NCBI GenBank assembly: GCA_038503035.1
Contig: JAVSML010001075.1
Span: 62,001-126,000, forward strand
Source of the DNA: Crocodylus rhombifer
Taxonomy: Eukaryota; Chordata; Crocodylia; Crocodylidae
DNA length: 64,000 nucleotides
Reading direction: 5' to 3'
Made by a program: the position numbers and the translations under genes. The notes under the pieces are model-generated. The model was not told where the DNA came from. It was given only the letters and a program-made list of their open reading frames with translations, and did not search any database. Shown piece after piece: positions 31,850 through 45,047 of this stretch (the first letter of the stretch is position 1; the number at the start of each line of letters is the position of its first letter).

Positions 31850-34800
31850 TCACCACAGAGGGTAACCATGGAGAAGCAGCAACTCCTGATACCTGTGCAT
31901 ATGTGATTTTGGCTAATAGGATCAGTAATCAAAAGCTGGAAGAAGCAGCAGCAGTTTCCATTAGAATCCCCACCTCGCCTTCCAGGTGCCAAAGGATAAG
32001 ACCAGGTCCCCAGTCCTGTTCCCCCTTTTTCCTCCCTCTACATTGCCTGTGACTGGATGGAAGCCCTTGTCAAATTTAACTGAGCTGAGGAACATGCCAA
32101 GTGCAACCTTGGCTTCTCGCACTTTAAAGGCAACCTGTCAAACCATGCACAAGCGAGAACATACCTCCAGCACCAATTGGATATTTATTGTAAACAACAA
32201 AGGGGCCAGGGAGCAGTAAGTTTATGCTGAGTGAATATGGCATTGTTTCTGCTCTCTTCCTTCAGCGTGATCCCAGTTCACAAATGGCTTGTGTGTGCAC
32301 AGTAAGTAACTGTGTCTCAGATGCTTTCAGTCACTCAAGTTTTAGAAATCGCAGGGAGTAGTGGGAGATAGTAAAGAGTCTGCTCAGTCTGAGCTCCTTC
32401 ACCTCAGTGGGCAGCACACTCATTTCACCTGCGTTCTAGCCCTTCCTCTCTCCATGACTTTGTTTGTAATGTGTCTTGCAGCGGTAACGTGCATTCTCTC
32501 TTCAGATGAGAGAGCCTTTTAATTCATTGTTTTGCACCTCCTTGGTTCCCCCTGCCCCAACTTCCTGTTGAATAATGCTTTTTAATATTAAGTGTATTTA
32601 GAGAGAGGCATCAACTTGGTATGCTGCTGCTTCTTCCTTTGCCCACCTCATCCCAAAGGAAAACCACCCACAAACTCCAGTTTGCAAAAGCTTAACTCCT
32701 CTGCCTCCTGAGTGTTTTTGATGAATAAGTCCATCGACACTAAATCAAAACAGGAGCTTTTGGAGATATAACACAGGGGAGGAGGAGAGGGGGGCAGATT
32801 ATCAGATCTCCTCTATGCTGTTTATCCTCAGCACATTTTCTCTGTTTTTTGCCCCTTGGTAGTTTATCCTGCTTTCTCTTCTAGTCCACGTTGTAGACTA
32901 TTATATTAAAGGTACTTCAGCAGTTGTTTATTTTTGACACCTCCCGTCCTATGTGCATTAGGAGCAGTATTTTTTCCCAGTACTGGTTTTAATAAATATG
33001 TTTAATATTAGCCCTTTCAGAACCCCTCCCATCAAAAGGAAAAAAACGCCAAGTGGCTTCTGAGCAACAGCAGGTCTGATCCAAACTTACACCCTCCTTC
33101 TCCATTCAAAGTTCACGGTGCTGCTTTAGTTTACTAGCTCCAAGCCTCTCTTAGTTAATGTTTTTTGGGTTTGCTGCCTAAGAGTTTTACAAGTCAGCCA
33201 ATATAAATGAGCTTCTGCGAATGGGCAATTTTTTTTAGTCCCATGATCTCCAGTACTTACTCCTGTCTCTGTTTTACAAAAGGGGTTGGTAGGAAACCAA
33301 ACCCACAGTGATTGGCTAGTGGATTTTACCAAGAGGGTGGTACTCCAGGCCAAGTCCTCTCTGGTGAGAGCCACTTAAAGGGTCTGTTGTAGTTGCTGAT
33401 GGCATCAGTTGGACCTTTGCTGAATGCGTTCCATTGACTTGCTAATTGGCAGACTTTCTAACACCTTGGTTGGAAATCTACGCAACTCCATTATAAATTG
33501 GAAAAGACCCTTCTTTTCTCTTTGGGTCTGTTAAAGGGGCACTTTACTAGTAAAATACTTCTTGGTGGGGGAGGAACATCTGAAAAGCTGTAATTTTCCC
33601 TATTCTCCTTCAAAATGTGAATAACACAGGAGCAAAAGCCCTTTGTAATGTTTGATCTCTCAGGAATAGGCTCTGTCTGTAGTGTAGCTAGGAAATGCAG
33701 GGTCTCTTAAGTTTGGTGATGGTCAGAAAAGTGACTAAAATAACATCTCTAGTCCTATGTTTATTCTGGCATGATTCACCTATGTATAGCATGAAGGACA
33801 CTAGAGAAAACTGCTGTACTACATGATTCCCATGTTGAGTCTGTTCAGCTCAGTTATCTCTAAAGGGCACTGCAAGTTCAGCCTGGTGCTAGCCCATGGC
33901 TTATTTTTTCATTCTGCTTCATGCATCATCACCAGCAGTAGTTTCAAGCGTTTAAGCTAGCTGTTTTAGAGATGAGGCAGAATACAGTGCAACTTGATTT
34001 TTGCAGTGCTAATAGTAATAAAAACTTGGGTTTGTCCATGTATTAAGCAGGCTTGACATGGGAAACGCAAGAAGGAAGTGTCAATGCCATGGGCATTGTT
34101 AGTCACTTTTCCCATCAGAGTGATTCTCCTTATTTTGGTGAAGGGGTAACTCTTCCAACCATTGCACAGGGTTTCAGCTGTTTTGGCTTTTATAATAACT
34201 GTTGTGCAGCTGACGCACTCACAACAAGGAAAACATTTTTCTACGAGTGCAGTACAACAAGAGCTTCCTTTCTACCACAGTCATGTTAACGTGTATTGGC
34301 AGAGGCCATTTTGACTTCTTGCTGCATTTTTTTAAATACCTAGATAAGAAACAAATATCCAGAGGGAAGGATGATCTTGTGTGTAAAGCTGGGCTAGGAA
34401 TATGGGTAATTCTGGGTGTTCCTGGCTATGACACAGATTTCCTGTTTAACTTTAGGCAAGTCACTTAATCTCTTTGTGCTTCAATTCCCTATATGTAAAA
34501 TGGGGATAATAGTACTTCCCTACCTCACAGGGGTGTTGTGAGGACAAATTTAATTGATCTATGAGATGCTCAGATGAGGTTTTAGAAAAGCCTAAAAATA
34601 TTTTCAAAAGTGCAGGAGGTTGGTTCAGTCTTGTCACAAATGCAGCAATGGTATTCAAACACCAGCATTTGCCATGACAAGTCTCCGCTCTCTTGTGCTT
34701 TATTTCTTCCCCACAACTCCTCTGGCCATGGTGTGGTGCCAGGGAAAGTGGCAACGGAATAAAAATAGTGCACTCAACCCTTCTAGCTTTGCTGGGCGGC

Positions 34801-36816
34801 TTTGAAAAAGGTGTTCTTACCTGTTTTGCTCAGTTCTGTGTCTATAACCTTAATGTCCTCTAAGAAGTTATTCGTTCTGCACATAAACTTTCAATTTCAT
34901 TTTTGTGCCTCCTGCTGCTGATCACAGTGATCAGTGACATGTGACACCAGCAATGTGGGGTGGATCCCAGCATTGGAGACTAAACTAGTTTCCATTCTGG
35001 TGTTGTAATGGTTGAATCAAGCAAAATCTGAACATCATTGCTTGTGGTTTAAAATGACACTGTCAGGTTAAAGATGGTATTTTTAAAACATGTTGTTTTC
35101 TGTAACTAATAAAACTGATAAAAAAACTAATCTAATCTATTTTCACCCTCTATAACACTTGTTTACTACTTTCACTATGCCTAGCTTCCACAAAGAAAAC
35201 AGTGTGTTCACTTTCTCTCTGGATTTTAACCAGCATGTGCAGATACACTTAGATACAGACACAGTCCTCTGCTCATTAAAATGAAGGGAAGGTAATGGAA
35301 ACATTCCCATTTGTTAATTCTGATTTTATGTAATAGCCTCAAGTGTTTGTGCCCCAGACCTTGCAGAGCAGATTCTTCCTTATTACCATTGCTTTGCACT
35401 ACCCAAGCAGTGCCCTTTAAAGCTGCTTACTTTACTACTGGAGGGATCTCCTTGGGTGTTGCAGAACCACAAGAGCAGTTCCTACATCCACCCTCTCCTT
35501 GCATCCAGCAAGGCCAGGAGAGAGAGTGCCCGAGGTCAGGGCAGTCCTCAACTGCTGTATTGGCCTTTTGGCCTACTCTAACTTGCGCTTTGAGGGAGTA
35601 CCTGTAAGACTGAGGAGCACAAAGGTAGCTTACAACCATCTTTCCCTTGCATCATCTCTCTCTCTCTATCTCTCTAGCCCTTACTTTTAATCATTAAAAC
35701 AGGTCTTGGATAACACATTGCATTAGGGAAGGATTCTGTTCACATGCAGGGACCTGGGCTCACATTATAAACCTAACCATAATGGAAAATCAGTCCAACA
35801 ACCTTCTCCTAATGCCTGCTGCTGCAGTTAAATTGATCTGTTGTAGGGGATTCCACCCCATCATCTTTAGGGCCAAAGTCTTCATGTAGACCAGGATTTG
35901 GGAAACCTAAAACACTCCTACTGAACTAAGTTCAAAAGCATGTTCTGCTCCTGGTTTGGAAAAGCAGCATTTCCAACTGTCTATGGCCTCAGTGGTTTTC
36001 AAAATTGATAAGGTAAACTGGTTTTAAAACCAGTTATGTGAGTTTTAGGAAAATTTACTTGTGTACACCAGGCCAGTCTGAGAGGATTGGGCAGTTCAGG
36101 AAGACATGGGGATGAGATTACCAAGGGAGGTGAGGTGTAGGTCAGGATGGAGGTGTCTCACTATGGCTGCTGGAAGATAAATTTGTTTAATACAGTCTCA
36201 TTCTGGCTGGCTGTAGCCAAGAAGTCTTCGCCTCCATGAAGCACCAAACTCTGACATATAAAAAGAAGTTTAAAATAGATCTCTTTAAACTATTGCATCC
36301 TTCTCTTCAATACTGCTGTGGGTTCCAGTGACTTGTGACAGACACTGATACAGGAAGGCATCTGTTTTGGTCTCAGCCTCTGCCATTATCCCTTTCAGCT
36401 TCTCTCCACTGCCCTATGCTCAGGGACTCTCCCTGCCTCCAACACTTGGTGGGGAGAGGGGGAAACTTGTTTAAAAATAACTAATTTTTGTCTTTCAAAT
36501 GACCTGCTTGCCTGATCCCAGTTTTCCCATACTTAGTTTGGATTTATTTTTTATTTTGTTGCCTTGAGTGGATTAAAATGTTATGGTTTTTCCTTTTTAA
36601 AAAAGAAACTAATAGAACAATAACAGAGAACTCAAAAGATGCAATATTGCTTATTCATGAGTACTTTGGGTTTAAATAAATGTTTTGCCATTCCTGCCCT
36701 TTCTGCTTCCTCATACTTGTGCTGAGGGAGGTTTGCATAGCTTTGAAAGAGCAACTAGACTAATATAAGCAAGTGACTGCATATTTATGTTGAGCAACAG
36801 TCACCTATGTTGTAGA

Positions 36817-36822
36817 AATAAA
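36817..36822 (+). terminator. Candidate intermediate poly(A) signal
   Basis: AATAAA in TAGAAATAAACTTTT, with a second AATAAA 142 bases upstream (36675). It could end a 3'UTR of about 5 kb. Confidence 0.35.
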
Positions 36823-39800
36823 CTTTTAAGGAGACTTCAGATCTGAGTGCCACCCATCTCCCCATCATTGTTCATCTAACCATTGTCAATTTGTTTCATT
36901 ATTTTGAATGTGGTACTCTTTGATTAAAAGATGAGTCTTAGTCCTGCTATGAAGTTAGAAGCAAGGATCTCTGACAGCGAGGCTCCCTGAAAGCGAAGAG
37001 CCGTGGCACAGGTGGAGGGGTCCATGCTAGTGGAACTGATTGTAGAAGCAGTGCTGAGGGTGGAAGAAGTGAGGGACTGAGTACCTCTGGGGAAAGAGTT
37101 TCTTTAATGGGTTTTATTTCGTGGGGATATGCCAGGGAATGAGATTCCACCCAAAGCAAATCTCTTGGACTTGTAATAGTACTGCATCAACTACTGTTAA
37201 GCTCTTTCCAGCTTCTGCTGAATTGGTTGCACTGGAAGCATTGTTTCCTTTTCTTATCTGAAAGGAAAGTATGCTTCTGGAAATACTTGTCAGCTGCTTT
37301 GTAGTGCTGAGAGAGAGTGGCAGAACAATTAGCAATAAGTCTATTTGTGACAGTCCCAAGACTCCAGAGTGTTCACAGTTCCAAAAACACACTTGTTTTC
37401 TTTTCAAGCTTTGGTAATAGATACAACTCGGTGACAGCTCAAATGTGCATTTCCATTGTGAATTACTCTGTTCTATGATCTAGTTAAGATGCCTGTGTGC
37501 TCTGGACCTGTTACCACCTAGATCAGCTTCCAAGGGAAGGATAAAACAATTTCCATTTACACCTGCTCTGAACGGTGAGCATCCCTTTTGCAATTACCCT
37601 TTCATCTCTGGGCACTAGGAGTAAAATACCAATTACCAGTAAACAAGTTTGATCTGGCGGCTGATCTAGGCTCCTACACTTCATTGCGACTGGTAGCATG
37701 TCAGGGGAGGCCTGAGGAATGGCTAGCAGTACTGTTAGTCACTGTTGCTATAAATTAGATGTGTTTGGAATTATTTGCAAAAAATCTTCCTGACTGTTGC
37801 TTTTGTCTCTCTCACGCCTGCCTGGTGTTATCAACTCTCTGAAAGTGGCTGTCAAATTTTCCGTATCTGTGTTCTCCTTCCTACCACAAGGCGGAAAAGA
37901 TGCCAGGAAGCAAGAGTGAAGCTGTCCTTTCTTCCCCAGCTGTGGCAAACTTAAAATGCCCCCCAGTTTTAGGAACCTCAGCAGTTTGCAGTCAGACTCA
38001 ATAAACTGGATGCGCTAGACTTGGTTCCATACCAGTAAATGTATGTAATTAATTCTTTTTGCGTGTGTATCTTCTAGTATAGTATTTTCAGTTCCCCATT
38101 TTAATCTTCAGGGGGCAGGGTGATCCAGCATGGAATTGGCTCATGCTTAAAGAAACCACACCTCATAACTGGCTTACAGGCTGGTCTGATAATTCCCTGG
38201 TTCCATAGTTTTGTAGGAAACTTCTCAATGATCCTGGAAAATGTGGACCTTGTGTCCATATGCAGAATTCAGTCATCAAGAGATGAAAAAATTCAAACAC
38301 TTTGGTTAAAGAAAGGACTACTACATCTTTGGGAAGAGAGCATGGTATCCAGATAACGTTCATTCAATTTCGCTTGCATCCATGGCTGAATTAGCTTTAT
38401 CAACTTCAACTGGTAGCTTTTCTCATTAGTCCCGAAACTTTCCCCATTCAAAGGAGGTGCTTAGGGGTTTTGTTGGTACATATCAGCATGAGGTGCCTAA
38501 CTGTTCTTTTGTTCACTGTCCTGTCTTCCTGAGCCTTCCCTTTAGGATCTAGTATTTCTGTCCCAGAACCCTTAGTGCCTATTATCTGTAACAATTCTGC
38601 TCCTAACTAAATTTTTTAAAATCAGTCATTGACAAAGTGATGATTAACCTTATCTGCCTACTCTGTATTAATTTTCCATGAATCATGATCTCAACACAGT
38701 GTTAAAATACTAGATTACTTTTGTGGTGGGACTCAAATGGCATCACAGACACAGGGCTTGTGCACTTTCTTCTAGTAACCTACAAGGCCCTAGGAATGTA
38801 TACTGAATCCTCTAGCTGTCAGTGCCTATCTCTGCTTCCCTCTCTTTTCCATGTTATGAAAGGAGTCCCTTATGAACTGCTGGAGGTCTCCATTATGGTT
38901 TGGCAGGGGATGCTCTGATGTGGTAAAGTTGAGATTTCTTGAAGGCTTTATAGCACATCTCTCACAATGTCCTGTACTTCAGACTAATCCCTCTGCCCTG
39001 CCTCCTTTGCACATGGATTGGCATGACTTTTCATTTATGTTGTAAAATTACATATAACACTGGCAGCAGTTGAGAGGTATGCTTTCATCTTCATTAAATA
39101 AGAAATCTCTGCCTCAGATACTGAAAGCGTGTGTGAGTGAGTGCAAATATAAATATGTATATGTGTGTGGGCGGGTCGTTATAACACACACAAACAGAGA
39201 GATACAAAATAAATATATTTTACTTAATCCAAGGAAGTCTGTTAGATTCTTGGATAGAAGCACCACAGGGAAGACTTGCTTTGCTAAGCAAGAAGAGCTA
39301 GCCGCTGCTGTGCACAGCATCTGTTTTAGCAGTGACTCTTCGCAAGGCCTGCTCTAAAAGCCAAAATCCAAGGATAACTAACTTAAAACAGGAGCCATGT
39401 GGAACATGCAGCAGGAATGAGCTTTAACTGTTGTTCTAATCATACAAGGAGTGAAAACTCGAGGGCAGTGAGAACCTAGGCCCAATTGCTGCTGGGGATA
39501 GCACAGGAATTCCCCACCCTTTTTCCCAGGGCAGTGCTGTGAGATGGTGATCCAGTGCCTTTCTTTACCTCAGACAGGAAGACAACTTTTGCAGCAATGT
39601 GAAACAGCTGTTTCTTGGTCTGTGAAGGTGTCTTTGGAGAGCAAGGCCAATAATATGATTTATAGGTATCCTTGATACGTTTTAAAATTCAGTGATTTAA
39701 AAACAAATAACTTTTTCAAAATGCCCTGCTCCCAGCTCCTCCTCTTCACCCTTTCCTGTCCTACCCCATCAGTCCTCTTCAGGTTTTTTTTTAAATGTGG

Positions 39801-39940
39801 TTCTGGGTGAAAAGCAGAAACTGCCTGAGAAGTCTTTGGGCAACCTCTGTACAATTCAGTTTTTTTTAAATGTCCTTTGAAACAGGTATTTGGAAAAAAA
39901 ACCAAAAGCTCTCACCGATGGTTGCTGTTACAATGAGATC

Positions 39941-39946
39941 AATAAA
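39941..39946 (+). terminator. EIF4EBP2: Candidate distal poly(A) signal of EIF4EBP2
   Basis: AATAAA is followed after about 20 bases by a GU/U-rich element (TGTATTGTTGAGTTTTCTTT), the classic arrangement of a cleavage site near 39965. Transposon-derived repeats resume soon after. Confidence 0.5.
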
Positions 39947-40103
39947 GATCTAGATTATATTAAGCTGTATTGTTGAGTTTTCTTTTAGCTGTGGTAAGTT
40001 TCTAGTCTGTGAAAGAACAGCCTGGGTTACAGTTATATGGACGGACCACTTTAAACTGATCCTAAACTTACTTTGGTTTGAAAGTCCACATGAAAGCCTT
40101 TAA

Positions 40104-40149
40104 GGTATTATGGGGCCAGTATTATACATTTCCCTGGCCCCATAATACC
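40104..40149. repeat. Perfect 16-bp inverted repeat
   Basis: GGTATTATGGGGCCAG (40104-40119) and CTGGCCCCATAATACC (40134-40149), with a 14-base spacer. Just downstream of the proposed EIF4EBP2 transcript end. Confidence 0.97.
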
Positions 40150-40671
40150 AGCAGGGAGATTCATACCTGCCCATTTTGCCCTCTTATTTCCTGGACCTTC
40201 TAGCTACCTCCTTAACACACCCACATTCATTCTAATCAGGTAGGGGAGGCTGCTCTTGGGCAGAATTTACCTTAAAAGGTTCATAACACAACAGGCTGAA
40301 ATGCATCTCAGAGCTTCCCAGCCCTTTCTTCCTTAGCTTCTCTTTGTTTCCTACAAAAGAAGTTGATCAGTCAATCACCCGTGCCAGTCAGACTGCATAG
40401 CAAATGGTGCAGGGCACAGTGATTCAAAATAATTTTTGGGCTCCAAAATGTAGGTTAGGAGTATAGCACTAGAGCTTACCTTGCACTCCAATTACTTATT
40501 AGCAGCACTACATTTAAGAAACAGCTTGTTTAGTTTTGCTGTGTTCAGTGAGACTTTCATACAAGTCTGTTTCTTGATTAATGCATTCTCAGAGTTCCTT
40601 GTGGTGTTGTATGCCTCGGTTAACTTGGCATCTTCTAGTTCGCTCCACTTGGTATCACCGCAAATGTGTGA

Positions 40672-40860
40672 TAGGGACACCAGGGATCTATTTTGTAGCA
40701 TGTTGATCTGAGACTAAAAGAAATACAAAACTCTAAAACACTTGGTTCAGAGGTGATATCTTTATTAAACTAACAAAAAAAATAGCAAAAAAAAAATCTG
40801 TCTTTGCAAACTTTCAGGCACATGCCCTTCTTCTGGCAGAGGAGAAATCAAAGATGTAAA
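40672..40860. mobile_element. Interspersed repeat of the GATATCTTTATT / CTTCTTCTGGC type
   Basis: The block GATCTGAGACTAAAAGAAAT followed by GGTTCAGAGGTGATATCTTT and CATGCCCTTCTTCTGGCAGA is a dispersed reptile repeat. A second partial copy with nearly the same start (GGTCTGAGACTAAAAGAAAT, TGTTTCAGAGGTGAT) is at 41102-41190. A third, diverged piece is at 41455-41560. Confidence 0.6.
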
Positions 40861-41101
40861 AATGCTCTTAGCTAGAAAATAAACTTCATTTTGCATGGGG
40901 GAACCTGAGGCTGGATGTATGTTCCCCTGAGTCCCTGAGAGTCTCTGTGTGAATTGCTCTTTGCTATGCAGATGAGGCTGATCTTCTCTGGAGGTGTCAA
41001 ATCTCAGAAGCAGGCAGGGAGGTACAGAAATCTTTCTATCTGTTTAGCAATTAAGTTGATTTTCCCTGAAGTGACTAAAATATGGTATCTTCCATGTTTT
41101 G

Positions 41102-41190
41102 GGGATCTATTTGGTAACCAAGTTGGTCTGAGACTAAAAGAAATACAAAACTCTTGTTTCAGAGGTGATCATGAGCTTTCTGTTGTCTCC
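41102..41190. mobile_element. Partial second copy of the repeat at 40672
   Basis: Shares GTCTGAGACTAAAAGAAATA and TTTCAGAGGTGAT with the first copy, about 430 bases away in the same orientation. Confidence 0.6.
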
Positions 41191-41454
41191 TTAGCCTGTG
41201 TGTATATGCACACAGTTGATGATATAGCAATGATTCACACCAACTACACTATAGTAAATATAGTGATGCAATGTAAGGTAATGCATTACATTTCTGAAAA
41301 TTCCTCTTTATCCTCAGGCTCTTAACAGTTACATGTACACTGTCATGGATGGCTCTAGTCGAGAAGGGTATCAGTAAGTTCTCCCCATGCTGTGCATTAT
41401 ATCAAGGGGGGAAGAAATATTGGCCAGTGAATCAGAGCATGCTGGCAGATGAAC

Positions 41455-41560
41455 TCTTTGAGTAGAAGTGATATCTTTTATTAGACCACTTAAATAGTTG
41501 CAAAAAAGTTGTTCATGCATGTCCTTCATCAGGCAAAAAAATTGAAAATGGTAAGAGAAA
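41455..41560. mobile_element. Related repeat fragment
   Basis: GTGATATCTTTTATTAGACC, ACTTAAATAGTTGCAAAAAA and TGTCCTTCATCAGGCAAAAA belong to the same class of dispersed repeat as 40672-40860. Confidence 0.55.
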
Positions 41561-42925
41561 TTTAATATGGACAGAAATCTCTCAGATATGAAAAAAGTCA
41601 GTCTTTGGAAAGCTGTTCCCACAAATTCAAATTTAGAGGAGTTGCAGGGAACAAAAGAGCATGCTAATAATCTTATAGAAAGTTCTTTGGGACCTTTATT
41701 ATTCTTTAAGTTCAGATGACTTGGGCGTTGAGTGGCCTCAGATGAAAAGTTGAGAATCTCATCCTGATATGGCCTGACAAGGGTCCAAAGGATTACATTA
41801 CATTTTACGATGGAACTTGTTAGGTTTAGAAAGTAAGAGCAAAGGTGTTGTCTTGTCCCTTTATAACTTCCCTTGCAGATGCTGAATGATCTCCAGACCC
41901 TATCTTTGGGGGACTGATAGTCACAGAGAGCTCCAAAGTTTCCTCAGTTGGTAGCCATAGCCTCCTATAACCATGTCTTCCTGGTGGCCTCCTGTTGTAA
42001 AACCTGTCTTTTCTTATAATAGAGAATCTTAGTGGACTCATTCTGACTGGACTGGAGCAGGAGGTAGGAGCTTGATTATCCTGTTGTTATTTCAGCAAAC
42101 TGGAAGGGGAAAAAATTCAAATGTTGTGCAAAGGGATTTCTTTTAGTTGACTTCTGGTTGTAGTTCTCTACAGGACTTTTGTACTGTATAAGATTTTTGC
42201 TTGTTTAGGCACTGAAGGAAGAATGCTGATACATTATTTGGATGGGGGAGAAGAGGTGGGAGGGGAGGATGGGCTGCAGTGTGGTTCACCAAACTTTTGT
42301 AGGACATGAAATTTAGCCAATAGAAAATGCACTATACAGCCTTTGAAATCAATAACATTGTTCCAGTGGAATATGTGATGATAGTGTACAATGTAACATA
42401 CTGCTTACTATTTTGCTAAGAAACTTTTTCCTCAGATTGGGATAACAGTATTCACAAGCTGAAGTTGTTATGCAGACTGAAAGAGCTATATGACTGCTAA
42501 CCTGAGAAGTGATTGAATTTTCAGCTATAACTATTCAAGGAAGTTCATTTCTACTCAAGTCACAACTTCTTCAAGTAAGTAGCATTTAAAAATTAGTCCT
42601 TGTATTTCTACTTTTCCTTCCTTCACTATTTACCCCTGGGAGCCTGAAATACTTTTCCTCTAATCAGGTTATAGGCATGTCCATATGGTGTCAGGAATTG
42701 TTATGTGGATGCAGCAGCCAGGGAAGAATAGTCATGAATGTTTGAACAGGGCTCATAAAGTCTGCAGGTCTTCTATCTATAATGTTAACCCATGGAAAAT
42801 ACACGAAGCAACTTAACCTGTAATTATTTCAGAATTTTAAGAGGGATCTACAAATAAAATATGAAAATTCCATCTACTTCAGCAATAGCTGATGGTGTCC
42901 CTAAGGAGGAGCCTTGCTCATCATC
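41561..42925. other. Unassigned intergenic DNA
   Basis: No recognisable gene or repeat; AT-rich. Confidence 0.4.
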
Positions 42926-43095
42926 ATAGGTTTCATAGACGTTAGGGGCCAGAAAAGACCTCATGAGATCATCGGGTTCAGCCGCTCTGCTGTAGGCGGG
43001 AAGTGACCCCAGCAAGAAATAAATCCATCTGTTTTTTGAAGGAGTCCAGAGTAGGTGCTTGCACCACATCTTGGGGGAGTTTGTCCAGATCCTGG
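42926..43095 (-). mobile_element. CR1 3' fragment
   Basis: TTTCATAGACGTTAGGGGCC, AGACCTCATGAGATCATCGG and GTGACCCCAGCAAGAAATAA, then CAGAGTAGGTGCTTGCACCA, give a CR1 3' end in reverse orientation. Confidence 0.85.
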
Positions 43096-44340
43096 TTACG
43101 TGGAGGGGTTAGTGCCAAGGAGGTCCTCTCCTAGTGCCAGGGATAGAGCAGAAGGGTTTGGTTGGCTTGCTTGGTACTTAAAGACTGTTTTAGTTGTGGG
43201 GACTGGCTGAGACGGTCTCTTGGGAGCAAAACCTGCCTGAAGAAGCCAGCAGGCTAGGCAACCTGCTTGGAGCCTTGGACTCTTCCTAATTATCGGAGGT
43301 CCTCCATTAATAACTCAAAAGGAATCCATAGTCTTACTATCCAGTTAGCCAGGCAGTCAGTCTGTATTGTAGCAAACAATAAAATATGCAGCTCAGATGA
43401 CCGCAGGGAAGAAGCACTGCATTATAATAATTTTTGTGTTGGTTTACTATCCTTTGAACTAACAGGAAAAACCTGTAAGGATGTAAATGTAATCTTTAAT
43501 CTTCAAAAAAGTCGTGTGCTAATTGCAGAACCACTAGCACAGTAAATGCTAGGACATTACTTCACATTTAGGCTGTTGGGAGCCAACAGGCCAAGTGGAG
43601 GGGAGGCTGTAGTAGAAACTTGAAAGGAAATACAAAACAAAATATTTAGATAATGATTCACCTTTTAGCTTAACTAAAAGAGGCACTTAGCCGGTATTCG
43701 TTAAAGTAGTTGGAATGTTATATTGTATTTGCAGTCCACCTCTACTGGCAGTATGAGATTCCCCAGCATATTATTCTGGTTGAGTACCTATTAAAACCAC
43801 TTACAAGACTGAGCAGTTGTAAGGAAGGAAGTGTTCTAGCTCTGCATGACTACAGTTAAGTAGTTGCTTTTTTTTTAAAAGCATTTTTCAGTGAAGGTTA
43901 CATTTAGAGGGGCTATTCCAGTACTCGCTTAACACTGATGTAACTCCATTGACTGAAAAGGAATAGCAGAATCAAGCAATGAAGTTTTAAACAGGCTCTT
44001 AAGTTTTATTTTGTTTTAATAAGGGAGGTTTTTTTCTAAACACAATTCTTCTCAGAAGACAAGAAAGAGGATGATAATATTATGAGCTATGCAAGATAAA
44101 TTACAGGAGACTGAAAAAACTACTACTGAGACCAAGGAAGATACATTTATCTTTAAAGATAAATGTATTCTCATGTGCTGTACTATATGATGTATTATAT
44201 GATCAGGTTTTTTTTTCACTTCCCTAGTTCTGTATTGAAATCATGCTCTAAAAATAGCATTTACTGCATTTTACACTGATGAACTATTTTATTCCTAGTT
44301 TCAGCAGACTGTGCAGTACAAATCTAAGATGATATAACAA
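43096..44340. other. Unassigned intergenic DNA with a 28-bp palindrome
   Basis: No gene is seen. Contains the perfect palindrome at 44141-44168. Confidence 0.4.
44141..44168. repeat. Perfect 28-bp palindrome, no spacer
   Basis: ATACATTTATCTTT (44141-44154) is followed directly by its exact reverse complement (44155-44168). Confidence 0.98.
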
Positions 44341-44436
44341 GCATGATTCACATAGCTGAACTGCAGCACAGCCATTGTTCTCTGATACCTAATTTTGTCA
44401 GCTGGGAAAGGGTAACGCATGGGAATTTTCTGATTT

Positions 44437-44452
44437 CCCCCCCCCCCCCCCC
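44437..44452. repeat. Poly(C) tract
   Basis: Sixteen consecutive C on the plus strand. Confidence 0.95.
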
Positions 44453-44660
44453 GCACAGCTGGTCAAAAATAGCAGGGGAAAGCACAAAACCTTTTTTCCT
44501 AAAGTTTCTATTTCCTCCACAATTTTCAGATTTCAAAATTCCAGCAACATCTGGCAAAGTCATAACCCCACTGTTCACTCCCTACTTCCAAAATGTCAAC
44601 ATCTTGAAATTAGCCACATTTCAAGCAGCTCTGCTGTCTCTGGGAGAAACGCTGTAGGAT

Positions 44661-44760
44661 TACACTGGAATGCACCTCTGGGCAGCTGCAGGTTGTATAG
44701 CTTGCACTACTATTGGACAACAAAGCAGTATCAGCTAGGGAAAGGATAAAAGCCTGGGTC
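44661..44760 (+). mobile_element. DNA-transposon-derived piece, inverted relative of 48045-48137
   Basis: GGAATGCACCTCTGGGCAGC and AAAGCAGTATCAGCTAGGGA match, in opposite orientation, GCTAGGGAAA-type sequence of the block at 48045-48137, which follows a HARBI1-like transposase fossil. Probably a second Harbinger-derived copy. Confidence 0.55.
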
Positions 44761-45047
44761 TACACTGGGCAATGGAGACAGAGACTAGCACAAATCTCTC
44801 TGGGATTTTCCATAGAAAATTGCTAGTAGCCACCTGAGATTTCTTGGAGGACTGTGTGAGAAAATGTACTTAAAGACCTCACCCTACCTACCCAGTCCCA
44901 ACTTTAGAAAGGAAATGACAGAACCTCCTTTAAGCCATGTTTCAACAAGCTTTATATTATCTCTGTATTTCCATACACACACTATGGGAAAAACGATGAA
45001 AGACTATATATTAGCAGTGGTGGGTACAGTTCACACTACAGAAAGCT

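Larger units (their letters stand above)
31850..39965 (+). other. EIF4EBP2: EIF4EBP2 3'UTR (proposed, long)
   Basis: About 8.1 kb after the stop codon are remarkably free of CR1 and DNA transposon copies compared with the rest of the window, as expected for a conserved long 3'UTR. AATAAA signals occur at 32991, 34017, 35108, 36675, 36817 and 39941, so alternative polyadenylation is likely. AU-rich words (ATTTATTT-like) are scattered. The minus-strand and plus-strand short frames here are not supported. The true end needs transcript data; 36.84 kb is the main alternative. Confidence 0.5.
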
